Positions 37,849 through 47,141 are shown, numbered from the stretch's first letter. The stretch is 64,000 nt of DNA from CAIMUX01 sp964473865 (GCA_964473865.1 CAYYQN010000024.1:1-64000); one strand, 5' to 3'. Numbers and translations are program-made. The notes: generated by a model not told the origin, from the sequence alone.

Positions 37849-39617
37849 GGCTTGAGGCCGGCGAAGTCGAACTCCCCTCCGACGAACAAGCTGCCTTGGT
37901 GTTCGCAGATGGCGCGGACCACGCCCAGAGGAACGCCCTCGTCCCAGAGGGGAAAGCCGAGCCCGGAACCGAAACCGCTCCAGGCCGACCCGTCCCACCG
38001 CAGGACACAACAGGAGTTCCCCACCTGTCGGGCCAGGTAGTCACCACCGACCACCAGATCGCCCTGGAACTCACCCAGCACGTACAGCGTCGGCCACTCC
38101 ATGTCGCCGCCCGTTCGGATGGGCGGACTGATTCCTGTCCAGGATTGCCCATCCCAGATGATCGCCCGGGCAAAGCCGTAGACCCCGGTGACGATGTTCC
38201 CGCAGACGCAGAGCTGGCCGTGCCACGAGAGGAGATCCGTCACGCCAATGCTCGCGTAAGGCAAAGGCGCCACCCTCGGGCCGACCAGGATGGGCGTCCA
38301 CCCGGCTCCGTCCAGGCGAGATACATAGGCCGTGGAATCAAGAGTCCCGGGATCGCCTCCGTCACAGTACAAGTTGCCGGTGACGCCGGCGAGCAGCGAC
38401 GAGGGCGCTTCAGAAGCAACCCTCCGCCACGCATCGCCGTCCCAGCGCGCCACGCTCACCACCTCGGAGTCGACACGGAATCCTCCGTTGGCCACGAGGA
38501 CCCCGTTCAGGACGGCGAGGTCGCCAACCCCGCGGGTCGAACCTTCCCCCATCGGATGCCAGGCAGTTCCGTCCCATCGCGCAATGTTGCGCGCTTCGAC
38601 GCCGCCGATCGATGTGAAGGTCCCGGCCGCGAAGAGCTCGTCGCCGGTCGCCAGAAGGCGGGTCACGGACGCCCGATTCCCGGTGGCCCCAATCGGACCC
38701 AGGGTGCGCCAGGTCCTGCCGTCCCAAGCCGCGAGACCCGCGGCTTCGGTCACTCCGGCCCGCGTGAAATCACCTCCGGCGACGAGAAGGTCCCCGTACG
38801 ACGCGAGCGCTCGAACCGGTCCGTCGATTCCCTGACCCGATGGCGGCGGGCCGAATCCCTCCGCCCAATGTCCATCCTCTGCCCCGCCGGTCCAGAGATA
38901 GAAGTTGGGATCGGCGGCGGAGTGATTCCCGGCTTCATCGAAGATCTTCAGCTCCAATTGATAGGCCGATTCCGCATCCAGCCCGGTCACCGTGAACTCC
39001 TCCGACTGCCCGGCAGGCCGGGGAGCCGGCAGACCATCGACCCTGCGCCACTCGGTGGCGCCGACCGGGCATACCCGCAGTTCGTACCTGGAAGCGGTCC
39101 CGGCGTCGCCATCGTCGCCGACGGCAACCCAGCCCACGGTAATGGAGGTCTCGGAAGCGCGGTGGAACATCATGCTGGCGCGCCCGGGCGGAATGCGGTC
39201 GGGCGTTCCGGTCGTCCCTTCCGCTCGGTTCGACGGGGGCGATCGCAGCGAGTCCGGCCCAATGACCACCAGCTGGAAGCGGTAGCGTGTCTGAGATGAC
39301 AGCCCCGCCACTCGCACACTCTCGGGCTGCCCGGCGGCCTTCGGCGCGCGCGGGGTCGCCACCGGGTTCATACCCTCCCATCGTGTCGAGTCCGCGGTAG
39401 CCAGGCGCAGATCGTAGCGGGCCGCGGTCCCGATGGTGTCGCGCGCCCCGGTCGCGGTCCAGGTCAGGAGCAAGGAGGTGGTGTCGGACACTGCAACGAG
39501 CAAGTCGTGCACGGCGGCCGGAGGACGGGGCGGCGCAGGAGCGGTGGCGACATCAGAACTGCAGCCGAGACAGGTGACCATCACTCCCAGAGGTAGAGGC
39601 GCAAGCGGACATCGCAC
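37818..39617 (-). CDS. Lipoprotein with two FN3 domains and a beta-propeller
   Basis: 599 residues. The N-terminus PLGVMVTCLGCSSD contains a lipobox (CLGC), so the mature protein is probably lipid-anchored. Two fibronectin type III domains follow (about 35-130 and 135-225; SVRVAGLSSQTRYRFQLVV, EFTVTGLDAESAYQLEL). From about 245 there is a propeller-like array of units such as NIARWDGTAWHPMGEG and LVVGGDYLARQVGNSC, each with a 'v..WDG..W' phrase and a 'l...G.F' strand. The protein stops right after one such phrase (NLARWDP), and that end is duplicated downstream. GTG at 39617 is chosen for its GGAGG; a GTG five codons upstream lacks one. Ligand unknown. Confidence 0.8.
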   Translation of the reverse strand: MRCPLAPLPLGVMVTCLGCSSDVATAPAPPRPPAAVHDLLVAVSDTTSLLLTWTATGARDTIGTAARYDLRLATADSTRWEGMNPVATPRAPKAAGQPESVRVAGLSSQTRYRFQLVVIGPDSLRSPPSNRAEGTTGTPDRIPPGRASMMFHRASETSITVGWVAVGDDGDAGTASRYELRVCPVGATEWRRVDGLPAPRPAGQSEEFTVTGLDAESAYQLELKIFDEAGNHSAADPNFYLWTGGAEDGHWAEGFGPPPSGQGIDGPVRALASYGDLLVAGGDFTRAGVTEAAGLAAWDGRTWRTLGPIGATGNRASVTRLLATGDELFAAGTFTSIGGVEARNIARWDGTAWHPMGEGSTRGVGDLAVLNGVLVANGGFRVDSEVVSVARWDGDAWRRVASEAPSSLLAGVTGNLYCDGGDPGTLDSTAYVSRLDGAGWTPILVGPRVAPLPYASIGVTDLLSWHGQLCVCGNIVTGVYGFARAIIWDGQSWTGISPPIRTGGDMEWPTLYVLGEFQGDLVVGGDYLARQVGNSCCVLRWDGSAWSGFGSGLGFPLWDEGVPLGVVRAICEHQGSLFVGGEFDFAGLKPSQNLARWDP

Positions 39618-39707
39618 GGAACGACCCTCCACCAGGGCCGGCCCGGCAACCGCACCTGACCCGAAGTCAAGACGGTCCGCCGCCGACCGGCCGATCTGGA
39701 AGATCCC

Positions 39708-40832
39708 CTACCCCTCGATCATCTCCACGTTGGCGCGCGGCAGGGTCTCCACCGCTCCGTCCGGGAACCGCACCCGCAACACGCGGACCTTGGCCTCGGA
39801 CTCGACGGTCTGCAGCTCGGGCGGCAGGTCTACGACCTCCCCCAGGGAGCCAAAGCGCGGCATGCGGATGACGCGCACGGGGCTTCCCACGGTCAAGCCC
39901 AGGTTCTCCACCGACTGCGTCTCCGCATCCGCTCTGGGACCGCCCATCGGGATGACAATCTCCGGCCGCATCACGCCCGCCCGGATCTGGGTGGCGCCGT
40001 TGACCGAGACCCGCCGCCCGGCGAACTTCTCCAGCAGGGCGAAGGTCCGGTTCGCGATCGTCATCCGGCCGAAGCCTTCGGTCACGACCACAGTGAGGCC
40101 GAGCTGCTCGCTGCCGGTGATGGCCACCCCGAGGTCGTAGCCTAAGAGCTGCTTCAAGACGGCGTCATCGAGGCCGCCGGCGACGAGCGCCTTGATGCCG
40201 AGTTGCTGGGCGCGCCGAATCGACTCGATCCCTAGCTGGGCGCCGCCGACCACGACCTTGCCGGCATGTTCCGGCTTGAGCATCTCGGGCTCCAGCGCCT
40301 TGGCCGGATCATGCAGGGCCAGCTCCAGAACGCCGCAGGTCTCTCCCCCCACGCCGAAGATGCCCTGGATGAACGCCCCTTCCGCCTCCACCACGACCCC
40401 TTCGCCGGGGAGGGTCTCGGTAACAACCCCGTCGATGTAGGCGTCCACTTCCACCGGCAGCGGCGGCTCGCGGAGGATGACCTGCCCGGTCACGGCCGAG
40501 ATGCTCTCGATTGTGCCTTCGCAGGGCGACTTGCAGGAGTTCTTCATCAGGCCGAAGAAGCTCTTGGAAAGGGCGATCACCTCGTCCTTCGCCACCCGTT
40601 CCCCTTCCTTCTTCAGCATGACGCTCGGGAGGTCGGCCTGGTGCACCCCCAGGATGCTCGCCGCCTTCACCGGCTGGACATTGCCGGGCAGCTCGGTCCG
40701 GGCGACCACCGTCTCGGCCTGGACGGCATCGCCTTTCTTGGCCACCACCTGCCCCTTCAGCGGCAGCCGGCGCGTCTTCACGATATGGGTTCGTTCCGTC
40801 ACCCGTAGTCCGGGAGTGTAGGCATGCGCCAC
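39708..40832 (-). CDS. RnfC-like barrel-sandwich protein linked to MutL
   Basis: 374 residues, function unknown. The first 160 residues contain two barrel-sandwich-hybrid-like segments (GQVVAKKGDAVQAETVVAR and CEGTIESISAVTGQVILRE / DAYIDGVVTETLPGEGVVVE), as in RnfC N-termini and biotinyl/lipoyl-type folds. A middle Rossmann-like part (QLGIKALVAGGLDDAVLKQL, AITGSEQLGLTVVVTEGFG) follows. The last 65 residues (GSPVRVIRMPRFGSLGEVVD) look like a KOW/SH3-type barrel. No lysine in an EMKM-type lipoyl/biotin motif is seen. GTG at 40832 with GGAGGA upstream. It follows mutL by 45 bases as the last gene of the gcv-mutL operon. Confidence 0.6.
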   Translation of the reverse strand: MAHAYTPGLRVTERTHIVKTRRLPLKGQVVAKKGDAVQAETVVARTELPGNVQPVKAASILGVHQADLPSVMLKKEGERVAKDEVIALSKSFFGLMKNSCKSPCEGTIESISAVTGQVILREPPLPVEVDAYIDGVVTETLPGEGVVVEAEGAFIQGIFGVGGETCGVLELALHDPAKALEPEMLKPEHAGKVVVGGAQLGIESIRRAQQLGIKALVAGGLDDAVLKQLLGYDLGVAITGSEQLGLTVVVTEGFGRMTIANRTFALLEKFAGRRVSVNGATQIRAGVMRPEIVIPMGGPRADAETQSVENLGLTVGSPVRVIRMPRFGSLGEVVDLPPELQTVESEAKVRVLRVRFPDGAVETLPRANVEMIEG

Positions 40833-40877
40833 GCTCGTTCCTCCTCTCGCGCCGGCGACTGAACGCCGCGCTTCGCG

Positions 40878-42776
40878 CTACCAGCGCGCCACCGACTCCT
40901 CCGGATAGGCCTCGAGGGCCAGCGCCCATTCCTTCAGCTTCTTGATCCGGGTTGCCGCGTCACCGGGCATGGCGAACGGCTGGCGCCCGCGACAGTCCAG
41001 GATGATCCCCGCCTGTCCTCCGGTGAGCGATACCTTGACCGACCGGCCCTTGCCCGACCCGAGGTCGAATGCCGAGGCGGGCTCCAGCGTCGCCTCCGCC
41101 TTTTCCCCCACCCCGAGCGGGATCCGCCGCATGCCGCCGAACGGAACCTCGAAGACCTCCTCGCCCCCGGGAAGACGAATGGTCGCCTTCAGGCACTTCT
41201 GCCCCTCCTTGCCTTGGCCGACCGGAGCGACCGCGGTGCCCAGGCGGATGAGGCAATCCAGGAAGAAGACCTCGGTGGCCGCCTTGCGCCGCTGGTCGGT
41301 GAGCGGATCCCCGGGCGGCGCGTCGGCCAGCACGCCGAGCTGCGGCATCATGAAGATCGAGTCGACCGCCAGCTCGGTGATCCCTTCGGGCAGGAAGGCG
41401 TCGAGCATCATCCAGGCCGATTGCACGCGCCGGGGCGCATGCGACAGCACCCCACCCGATCCCACCAGGAGATCGAGCGACCGGAGGTTGATGAGGGTCT
41501 CGCCGGAAGCGCTCTGCTCGAACGTGTCGGAGATGGTGCGCTCCTGCTGCACTCCCTTCAGGCCGACGGCCAGGCTCTTGTGCTGCTCGAACGCCAGCCG
41601 CAACGCCTCGCGCGAGATCGCCTGCTCGATCACCAGCTCGTCCAGCATGGAGGGGATGGTGGTCGGCCGGATCATCTTGTTCTTGATCCGGTTCCGCAGA
41701 TCGGACTCCTCGATATTGAGCGGCACCCAGCGCAGGATGTTGGGCAACCCCGCCTCGGCCAGCACGTTGCTCACCGAATAGGACATGCCGAGGTTCGCGC
41801 TGACCGTGCGGTTGAAGACATCCGAGAAGTAGCTGAACACGTCAGTGGTGGCCCCGCCGATGTCGACGCCAATCACCTGGATCTGCTCCCGCTGGGCAAC
41901 CGCCTGGATCATCTCGCCCACCGCGGCGGGAGTCGGCTTGATCGGATTGGGCGCCGTCCAGTCCATGAGCTTCGGGTAGCCCGGAGCATGCTTCATCACG
42001 TGCTCCATGAACTGGTTGTGGATCTCGTGCCGCGCCGGCATGAGATTCTCCCGCTCCATGGAGGGGCGCAGGTTCTCGGTCACGACCAGGGCGGTCTTGT
42101 CGCCCAGAGTGGCGGTGATCTCGGGAGAGGCGTCCTTGTTGCCCGAATAGATCACCGGCAGCTCGTAGCCCCCGCCCAGTCGGGCCTTGGGATCGGCCGC
42201 GGCGATGATCTCCGCGAGCTCGACCACGTGGGTCTTCGTCCCGCCGTCGGTGCCGCCCGAGAGGAGGATCATGTCCGGGCGCAGGTCGCGGATGCGCCGG
42301 ATCTTCTGGTGCGGCAGCCGCCCGTCGTTGGTGGCGATGATGTCCATCACGATGGCGCCGGCGCCCAGGGCCGCGCGTTGGGCCGACTCGCCGGTCATCG
42401 ACTTGACCACGCCGGTCACCATCATCTGCAGACCGCCCCCGGCACTCGAGGTGGAGACATAGAGGTCCACCCCGGAGTCACCCTGCTGCGGCGTGATGAT
42501 CCGCTCGCCGTCGAGAATCGTCCGGCCCGGGTTCCGCTGCCGGACCAGCTCCTCGACTTCCATCACGGCATTCAGCACCCCGCGGGTCACATCCTCGAAT
42601 GGGGCCTCCACCGTCGTGGGAGCCTCCCCCCGCACCACCAGCCGGTAGGTGTCTCCCTGCTTCTCGATCAGGATCGCCTTGGTGGTCGTGGAGCCGCAGT
42701 CGGTGGCCAGGATCGACCGCAATTCGGTCGGAGCCGCCGCATCCTTCTTCGCCGGTTTGTCGTCTTTCGCCATCAT
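40878..42776 (-). CDS. MutL/GlmL-type ASKHA ATPase
   Basis: 632 residues of the MutL (GlmL) family, the actin/Hsc70-fold protein first found between the glutamate mutase genes mutS and mutE, not the mismatch-repair MutL. ASKHA motifs: LATDCGSTTTKAILI (phosphate 1), VIGVDIGGATTDVFSYF (phosphate 2) and LVGSGGVLSHA (adenosine). The family is thought to help assemble or reactivate B12-dependent mutases but its activity is unproven. No mutase or B12-binding subunit is encoded in this window. ATG at 42776 overlaps the stop of the 167-residue gene by ATGA. The operon context with glycine cleavage genes and RnfC-like protein points to a role outside glutamate fermentation. Confidence 0.88.
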   Translation of the reverse strand: MMAKDDKPAKKDAAAPTELRSILATDCGSTTTKAILIEKQGDTYRLVVRGEAPTTVEAPFEDVTRGVLNAVMEVEELVRQRNPGRTILDGERIITPQQGDSGVDLYVSTSSAGGGLQMMVTGVVKSMTGESAQRAALGAGAIVMDIIATNDGRLPHQKIRRIRDLRPDMILLSGGTDGGTKTHVVELAEIIAAADPKARLGGGYELPVIYSGNKDASPEITATLGDKTALVVTENLRPSMERENLMPARHEIHNQFMEHVMKHAPGYPKLMDWTAPNPIKPTPAAVGEMIQAVAQREQIQVIGVDIGGATTDVFSYFSDVFNRTVSANLGMSYSVSNVLAEAGLPNILRWVPLNIEESDLRNRIKNKMIRPTTIPSMLDELVIEQAISREALRLAFEQHKSLAVGLKGVQQERTISDTFEQSASGETLINLRSLDLLVGSGGVLSHAPRRVQSAWMMLDAFLPEGITELAVDSIFMMPQLGVLADAPPGDPLTDQRRKAATEVFFLDCLIRLGTAVAPVGQGKEGQKCLKATIRLPGGEEVFEVPFGGMRRIPLGVGEKAEATLEPASAFDLGSGKGRSVKVSLTGGQAGIILDCRGRQPFAMPGDAATRIKKLKEWALALEAYPEESVARW

Positions 42777-43276
42777 GCCCCCGTGTCCGTACGTCCGCGC
42801 CCGATCCGCCTCAGGATCCGCCGCCAGAGCGGCCGCTCACCCGGCAGATCGTGGGCGGGTCGGGCGGCTTGCCCCGGCCCGGTCAGCCGTGACCCCGGCT
42901 GTCTCTCGCCGCCGCCCTGCCCTCTTTCCGCCTTGGCCCGCTTCTTCTCTTCCTTCTCGCGCTCCCGGGCCGCCTCGTCGAGATCCTCGATCCGGCGGAG
43001 GAGCTTCTCCACGTTCGCACGGTCCTCCAGCAGCGTCACGAAGCGATCGTAGCTGGATACCGTGAGAACCGACTTCACGAACGGCTCCAGGAAGACGAGC
43101 ACCTGGCTCCCGATGTAGCTCAGGGGCTTCGTCGACTCCAGAAAGAAGATCGCCGGGACCGCCAGGCCCATGCGCACCACCCGGCCGGCCACTGCATCGA
43201 TCAGCCTCTGGTCCTCCTCCTCCGACGTCCGCTCCGGAGGCACACCCGCGGGTGGAGGCGCCGGCAGACCGCTCAC
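42773..43276 (-). CDS. Uncharacterised 167-residue protein of the gcv-mutL operon
   Basis: Not recognised as a named family. Residues 25-90 are the conserved-looking core: VRMGLAVPAIFFLESTKPLS then YIGSQVLVFLEPFVKSVL, a hydrophobic helix-rich stretch that may associate with the membrane. Next comes YDRFVTLLEDRANVEKLLRR, predicted coiled coil, then a highly charged Lys/Glu/Arg tail (REREKEEKKRAKAE) and an Arg-rich C-terminus. GTG at 43276 overlaps the stop of the 171-residue gene (GTGA), and its own stop overlaps the mutL start (ATGA), so it is translationally locked between them. A link with the MutL-type ATPase is inferred from this. Confidence 0.65.
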   Translation of the reverse strand: MSGLPAPPPAGVPPERTSEEEDQRLIDAVAGRVVRMGLAVPAIFFLESTKPLSYIGSQVLVFLEPFVKSVLTVSSYDRFVTLLEDRANVEKLLRRIEDLDEAAREREKEEKKRAKAERGQGGGERQPGSRLTGPGQAARPAHDLPGERPLWRRILRRIGRGRTDTGA

Positions 43277-43788
43277 TGCGGCGTCTCCTTTCCCCGCCGC
43301 GGCTCCGGCGCCAGCCACTCTGCCTCGGGGCAGCGCGCACGGACAAAAGCCCGGATCAACCCGGCGTCTCCGCCGTCGTAGAGCAGCCGCGCCGATCGAT
43401 ACGGTTCCAGGAGCGACCGCCGCCGGAACGGGCTCAGGGTCAACCCGTGCCGATCCTCGTAGACCCTCCGGAACGAGACCCAGGGGGTCCGGACGTTCGA
43501 AAAGGCCTTCTGCACCACCAGCTCCACGGGGCCTGCCTCGTACCGGCTCGGCAGGAAGAACGCCTCCAGCGACAGGAAGAGCACCCCCGCCGAGAAGAGG
43601 CCCCAAAGCGTCGAGCCGGTCCAGAACCCCACCGCCACGGCCAGCGCCGCGATCCCCAGGCCGATCAGGCTTCCGAACACCGGACGCCGCCGCAACGGGT
43701 GGGCGACCCAGACCAGCGGGGCGACCTCCGCAGCCGGGAGGTCTTCCCGGACGTCCGGCGCGGTCCCCGGCGTTACGGCTTCGTCCAT
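43273..43788 (-). CDS. Uncharacterised 171-residue membrane protein of the gcv-mutL operon
   Basis: Two adjacent membrane helices (SLIGLGIAALAVAVGFWTG and LWGLFSAGVLFLSLEAFFL, about 40-78) are followed by a soluble domain of about 75 residues: YEAGPVELVVQKAFSNVRTP then WVSFRRVYEDRHGLTLSPF. The pattern resembles the bacterial PH-like domains found after paired helices in YdbT/YcxB-type proteins. This resemblance is tentative. Its ATG lies inside the last codons of gcvPB (overlap 16 bases), and its stop overlaps the next gene. It may tether the operon's products to the inner membrane. Confidence 0.65.
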   Translation of the reverse strand: MDEAVTPGTAPDVREDLPAAEVAPLVWVAHPLRRRPVFGSLIGLGIAALAVAVGFWTGSTLWGLFSAGVLFLSLEAFFLPSRYEAGPVELVVQKAFSNVRTPWVSFRRVYEDRHGLTLSPFRRRSLLEPYRSARLLYDGGDAGLIRAFVRARCPEAEWLAPEPRRGKETPQ

Positions 43789-45272
43789 TCCCAGCGGAGC
43801 TTCAGCGTCCGGGCCGCGCCCGCCTCATCCAGTCGCCCCACCGGCGTCCAGTGAGGAGACGTGGCGAGGACCTCGGGGCAGCTGCGCGCCTCCTCCGCGA
43901 TGTTGCGCAGGCTGAGCGCGAACGCTTCCAGACTCTGCCGCGATTCCGTTTCCGTCGGCTCGATCATGAAACAGTCGGGCACGATGAGCGGGAAGCTCAC
44001 CGTGGGCGCGTGAAAGCCCTCGTCCAGAAGCCGCTTCGCCGCGTCGATGTTCTTGACCCCGTGCGCACGCATCCACGCCAGAGACGTGACGAACTCGTGG
44101 AGGAACGGCCCCGGATGCGACGCCGGGTAGTCGTCCTCCACCAGCCTCGCCAGGTAGTTGGCGTTCACGATGGCGCCGCGGCTCACTTCGGCGAGCCCGT
44201 CCGGCCCCAGCGAGCGCAGATACGCGTAGGCGCGCAGGATGATCCCCACGTTTCCGAAGAACGGATGCAGCCGGCCGATCGAGTCGGGCGCCTCCTCCAG
44301 CCAGCGGAAGCGGTCGCCTTCCTTCACGACCCTCGGCACCGGCAGGAACCGGCCCAGCGCCGCCTTCACCGCGACCGGACCCGCGCCCGGGCCGCCGCCT
44401 CCGTGCGGCGTGGAGAAGGTCTTGTGCAGGTTGATGTGCACGATGTCCGCGCCGATGTCGCCGGGCCGCACCAGCCCCACCAGGGCATTCAGGTTCGCCC
44501 CGTCCATGTAGACGAGCCCATCGACTGAGTGGATCAGTTCGGCCATCTCCTGGAAGCGGGTCTCGAAGAGGCCGACCGTGTTGGGGTTCGTCACCATGAT
44601 CCCCGCCACATGGGGGCCGATCCGCGGGCGCAACCGGTCGAGATCGAGCCGCCCGTCCGGACCGGACGCCACTTCCTCCACTTCGTAGCCGACCATGCGC
44701 ACGGTCGCGGGATTCGTGCCGTGGGCGGAGTCGGGGATGAGGACGGTGGTCTTGGCGTTCTTCTTTGCCTGGTGATAGGCGCGGACCAGGTTGAGCCCCA
44801 GGAACTCGCCCTGCGCCCCCGCCGCGGGGTGGAGGCTGATCTCGTCCATCCCCACGACCTCGGCCAGCTCGCGAGAGAAGTTCCAGAGGAGCTCGAGCAT
44901 CCCCTGGCACGACTCGGCCGGCGCCAGAGGATGCAGCGCCGCCAGCGCGCTCAGGCCGCTCAGCTCTTCATTGATCTTGGGGTTGTACTTCATGGTGCAG
45001 GACCCGAGCGGGTAGAGCGCCTTGTCGACGTGGTGGTTGAGGCTCGACAAGTTGATGTAGTGGCGCACCACTTCGGGCTCATTCACCGCCGGCAGATGGG
45101 CCGGCACCCGGCGCCGAGCCGACTCGGGCAGGAGCCCCGCGGGATCCTGCCGCGGGACCTCTGCCGGGGGCAGACGATATCCGGCCGCCCCGGGGGCATC
45201 CTTCTCGAAGATCAGTGGGACATTCCGGCGGCGTTTGCGCACCAGGATGTCGGCGTCACACAGATCGTCCAC
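43773..45272 (-). CDS. gcvPB: Glycine dehydrogenase (decarboxylating) subunit 2
   Basis: 499 residues. The PLP-binding lysine is in NLHKTFSTPHGGGGPGAGPV. Other family blocks: LYPLGSCTMKYNPKINEE, SLHPAAGAQGEFLGL, PDSAHGTNPATVRM and VYMDGANLNALVG. With GcvPA it forms the P-protein, which decarboxylates glycine and passes the aminomethyl group to GcvH. GTG at 45272 has GGAGGAAGC directly upstream; the frame continues further upstream as noise. The C-terminus overlaps the start of the next gene. The 116-base gap to gcvPA holds a strong hairpin. Confidence 0.96.
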   Translation of the reverse strand: MDDLCDADILVRKRRRNVPLIFEKDAPGAAGYRLPPAEVPRQDPAGLLPESARRRVPAHLPAVNEPEVVRHYINLSSLNHHVDKALYPLGSCTMKYNPKINEELSGLSALAALHPLAPAESCQGMLELLWNFSRELAEVVGMDEISLHPAAGAQGEFLGLNLVRAYHQAKKNAKTTVLIPDSAHGTNPATVRMVGYEVEEVASGPDGRLDLDRLRPRIGPHVAGIMVTNPNTVGLFETRFQEMAELIHSVDGLVYMDGANLNALVGLVRPGDIGADIVHINLHKTFSTPHGGGGPGAGPVAVKAALGRFLPVPRVVKEGDRFRWLEEAPDSIGRLHPFFGNVGIILRAYAYLRSLGPDGLAEVSRGAIVNANYLARLVEDDYPASHPGPFLHEFVTSLAWMRAHGVKNIDAAKRLLDEGFHAPTVSFPLIVPDCFMIEPTETESRQSLEAFALSLRNIAEEARSCPEVLATSPHWTPVGRLDEAGAARTLKLRWEWTKP

Positions 45273-45290
45273 GCTTCCTCCCCGTCCCCG

Positions 45291-45313
45291 CCGGCCGGGA
45301 CCGACCCGGCCGG
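45291..45313 (-). other. Intercistronic hairpin between gcvPA and gcvPB
   Basis: Perfect 9-bp arms (ccggccggg / cccggccgg) with loop accga, placed 19 bases before the gcvPB start. A second smaller hairpin (gccgcc/ggcggc, around 45322-45339) lies beside it. They may be an RNA-processing or stability element, or a partial terminator setting the ratio of operon products. Confidence 0.5.
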
Positions 45314-45388
45314 ACCACTGTGCCGCCACCTCGGCGGCGGATCTCCCGGTTCCCGCCCGGGCCTTCGGGACCCGTGGCGGGCGCCACC

Positions 45389-46744
45389 CTAGCTTCGCAG
45401 CGACCTGGCCAGCGCCTCCGCATAGTGATCGAGCTCGGCGCGGGTCCGCTTCTCCGTCACCGCGACCAGCAACTGACGGGCGCGCGCCGGCTCGAGCCGG
45501 CCGAGGTCCAGGCCCGCCAGGACCTGCTCGTTCCGCAGCATCCGCTCCACCACCGGTCCCGCGGCCCCGGGCAACTCCACGGCGAACTCCTGGAAGAACG
45601 GGGCGGTGTGCACGCGGCGGACGCCGGGAATGGCGGTGAGCTTCGCCTCCAGATAGTGCGCCTTCTGCAGGCACTGGTCGGCGGTCTCGCGCAGGCCTTC
45701 CGGCCCCAGCAGCGTGAAGTAGATCGTCACGCCCAGGGCGACCAGGTTGTTGTTGGTGCAGATGTTCGAGGTCGCCTTGTCGCGCCGGATGTGCTGCTCG
45801 CGGGTCTGCAGCGTGAGGACGAATCCCCGGTGCCCGTCCTGGTCCTTACCCTCGGCCACGAGCCGCCCCGGGATCCTCCGCACGAGCTCCTTCCGGGCCG
45901 CGAAGTAGCCGCAGAGCGGACCGCCGTACTGCGGCGGGTTGCCGCAGGACTGCGCCTCGCCCACGGCGATGTCCGCCCCCAGCGCGCCCGGCGTCTCAAG
46001 TAGACCGAGGCTGACGAGGTCGGCCGAAACCACCGCCAGCGCGCCCGCCGCGTGCGCGGCCTGAACCAGCGGCCCCACATCCTCGACCAGACCGAAGAAA
46101 TTGGGGTTCTGCACAACCACCGCCGCGGTGCTGGCCCCGAGGGCGGACTGTAACGCGGCGAGATCGGTCCGGCCGTCGGCGGTCAGCGGCACCGTCACGA
46201 GGTCGAGTCCCGGTCCTCGCGCGTACACCTTCATGACCTGCCGGGCATGCGGATGCAGCCCCGCCGAGACCAGCACCTGCTTGCGGCCGGTCATCGCGGA
46301 TGCCAGGGAGGCCGCCTCGGCCGCGGCGGATCCGCCGTCATAGACCGAGGCATTCGCCACGTCCAGACCGGTCAGCTCGCACAGGATCGACTGGAACTCA
46401 TAGATGGTGGCCAGGGTCCCCTGCGCGACCTCGGCCTGATAGGGCGTGTAGGCGGTATAGAACTCGCTGCGCAGCGTGATCTGCCGGATCGCCGCGGGCA
46501 CGAGGTGATCGTAGAGACCGGCGCCGAGGAAGCTCGTCACGGTCTCGGGGTTGTAGTTGCGCGCGCCGAAACCGCGGAAGAGGCGGCGTAGCTCTTCCTC
46601 GCTCATCCCCGGGGGAATGTCGACGGGAGCACGTTGCCGCGCGGTCGGCGGCACGCCTGCCAGGAGGTCTTCGAAGGAGGAGACCCCGATCGCACGGAGC
46701 ATGTCTCGCTCCTCGTCGGGGCCATGACCGACGTATCCGGCCAT
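45389..46744 (-). CDS. gcvPA: Glycine dehydrogenase (decarboxylating) subunit 1
   Basis: 451 residues. Starts MAGYVGHGPDEERDML; typical blocks are FLGAGLYDHLVPAAIRQI, FYTAYTPYQAEVAQGTLATI, ANASVYDGGSAAAEA and TSNICTNNNLVALG. It is the partner of GcvPB in the two-subunit P-protein found in many non-proteobacterial lineages. The ATG follows the gcvH stop after one base (TGAGATG), so the two are probably coupled. The GNPPQYGGPLCGYFA stretch is the usual substrate-channel segment. No sign of truncation. Confidence 0.96.
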   Translation of the reverse strand: MAGYVGHGPDEERDMLRAIGVSSFEDLLAGVPPTARQRAPVDIPPGMSEEELRRLFRGFGARNYNPETVTSFLGAGLYDHLVPAAIRQITLRSEFYTAYTPYQAEVAQGTLATIYEFQSILCELTGLDVANASVYDGGSAAAEAASLASAMTGRKQVLVSAGLHPHARQVMKVYARGPGLDLVTVPLTADGRTDLAALQSALGASTAAVVVQNPNFFGLVEDVGPLVQAAHAAGALAVVSADLVSLGLLETPGALGADIAVGEAQSCGNPPQYGGPLCGYFAARKELVRRIPGRLVAEGKDQDGHRGFVLTLQTREQHIRRDKATSNICTNNNLVALGVTIYFTLLGPEGLRETADQCLQKAHYLEAKLTAIPGVRRVHTAPFFQEFAVELPGAAGPVVERMLRNEQVLAGLDLGRLEPARARQLLVAVTEKRTRAELDHYAEALARSLRS

Positions 46745-46745
46745 C

Positions 46746-47141
46746 TCAGTGCCCGCCTTCCAGACCCGCGACGAGCTTCTCATAGTCGGCCGGCGCCAGC
46801 AGCTGCTCGATCTGCTTCACGTCGGCCACTTTCGCCTTGATCATCCAACCGTCGCCGTAGGGAGACTTGTTGACCACGGTGGGATCGTCCGCGATGGCGG
46901 CGTTGACCTCCGTCACCTCGCCATTCACCGGACTGAACAGATCGCTGACCGCCTTCACCGCTTCGACCGAGCCGAACGGCTGCTCGGCGACAAGCTTCAG
47001 TCCCACCTTCGGCAACTCGACAAAGACGATGTCTCCCAGGGCCGACTGCGCGTAGTCCGTGATGCCGATGACGGCGGTGTCCCCCGTGAGGCGGACCCAT
47101 TCGTGCTCCTTGGTGTACCGGCAATCCTTCGGGATGTTCAT
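46746..47141 (-). CDS. gcvH: Glycine cleavage system H protein
   Basis: 131 residues, normal size. YTKEHEWVRL near the N-terminus and the lipoyl-lysine site GSVEAVKAVSDLFSPVNGEV are intact. It carries the aminomethyl group between P and T proteins on a lipoyl arm. It lies 39 bases after gcvT with an AGGGAGGGG ribosome site in the gap, and one base before gcvPA. No lipoyl ligase or synthase gene is in the window. Confidence 0.97.
   Translation of the reverse strand: MNIPKDCRYTKEHEWVRLTGDTAVIGITDYAQSALGDIVFVELPKVGLKLVAEQPFGSVEAVKAVSDLFSPVNGEVTEVNAAIADDPTVVNKSPYGDGWMIKAKVADVKQIEQLLAPADYEKLVAGLEGGH

Noticed and set aside
41214..43052. 612-codon plus-strand frame opposite mutL
   Set aside because: The MutL ASKHA motifs are on the minus strand; this frame has no recognisable domain.
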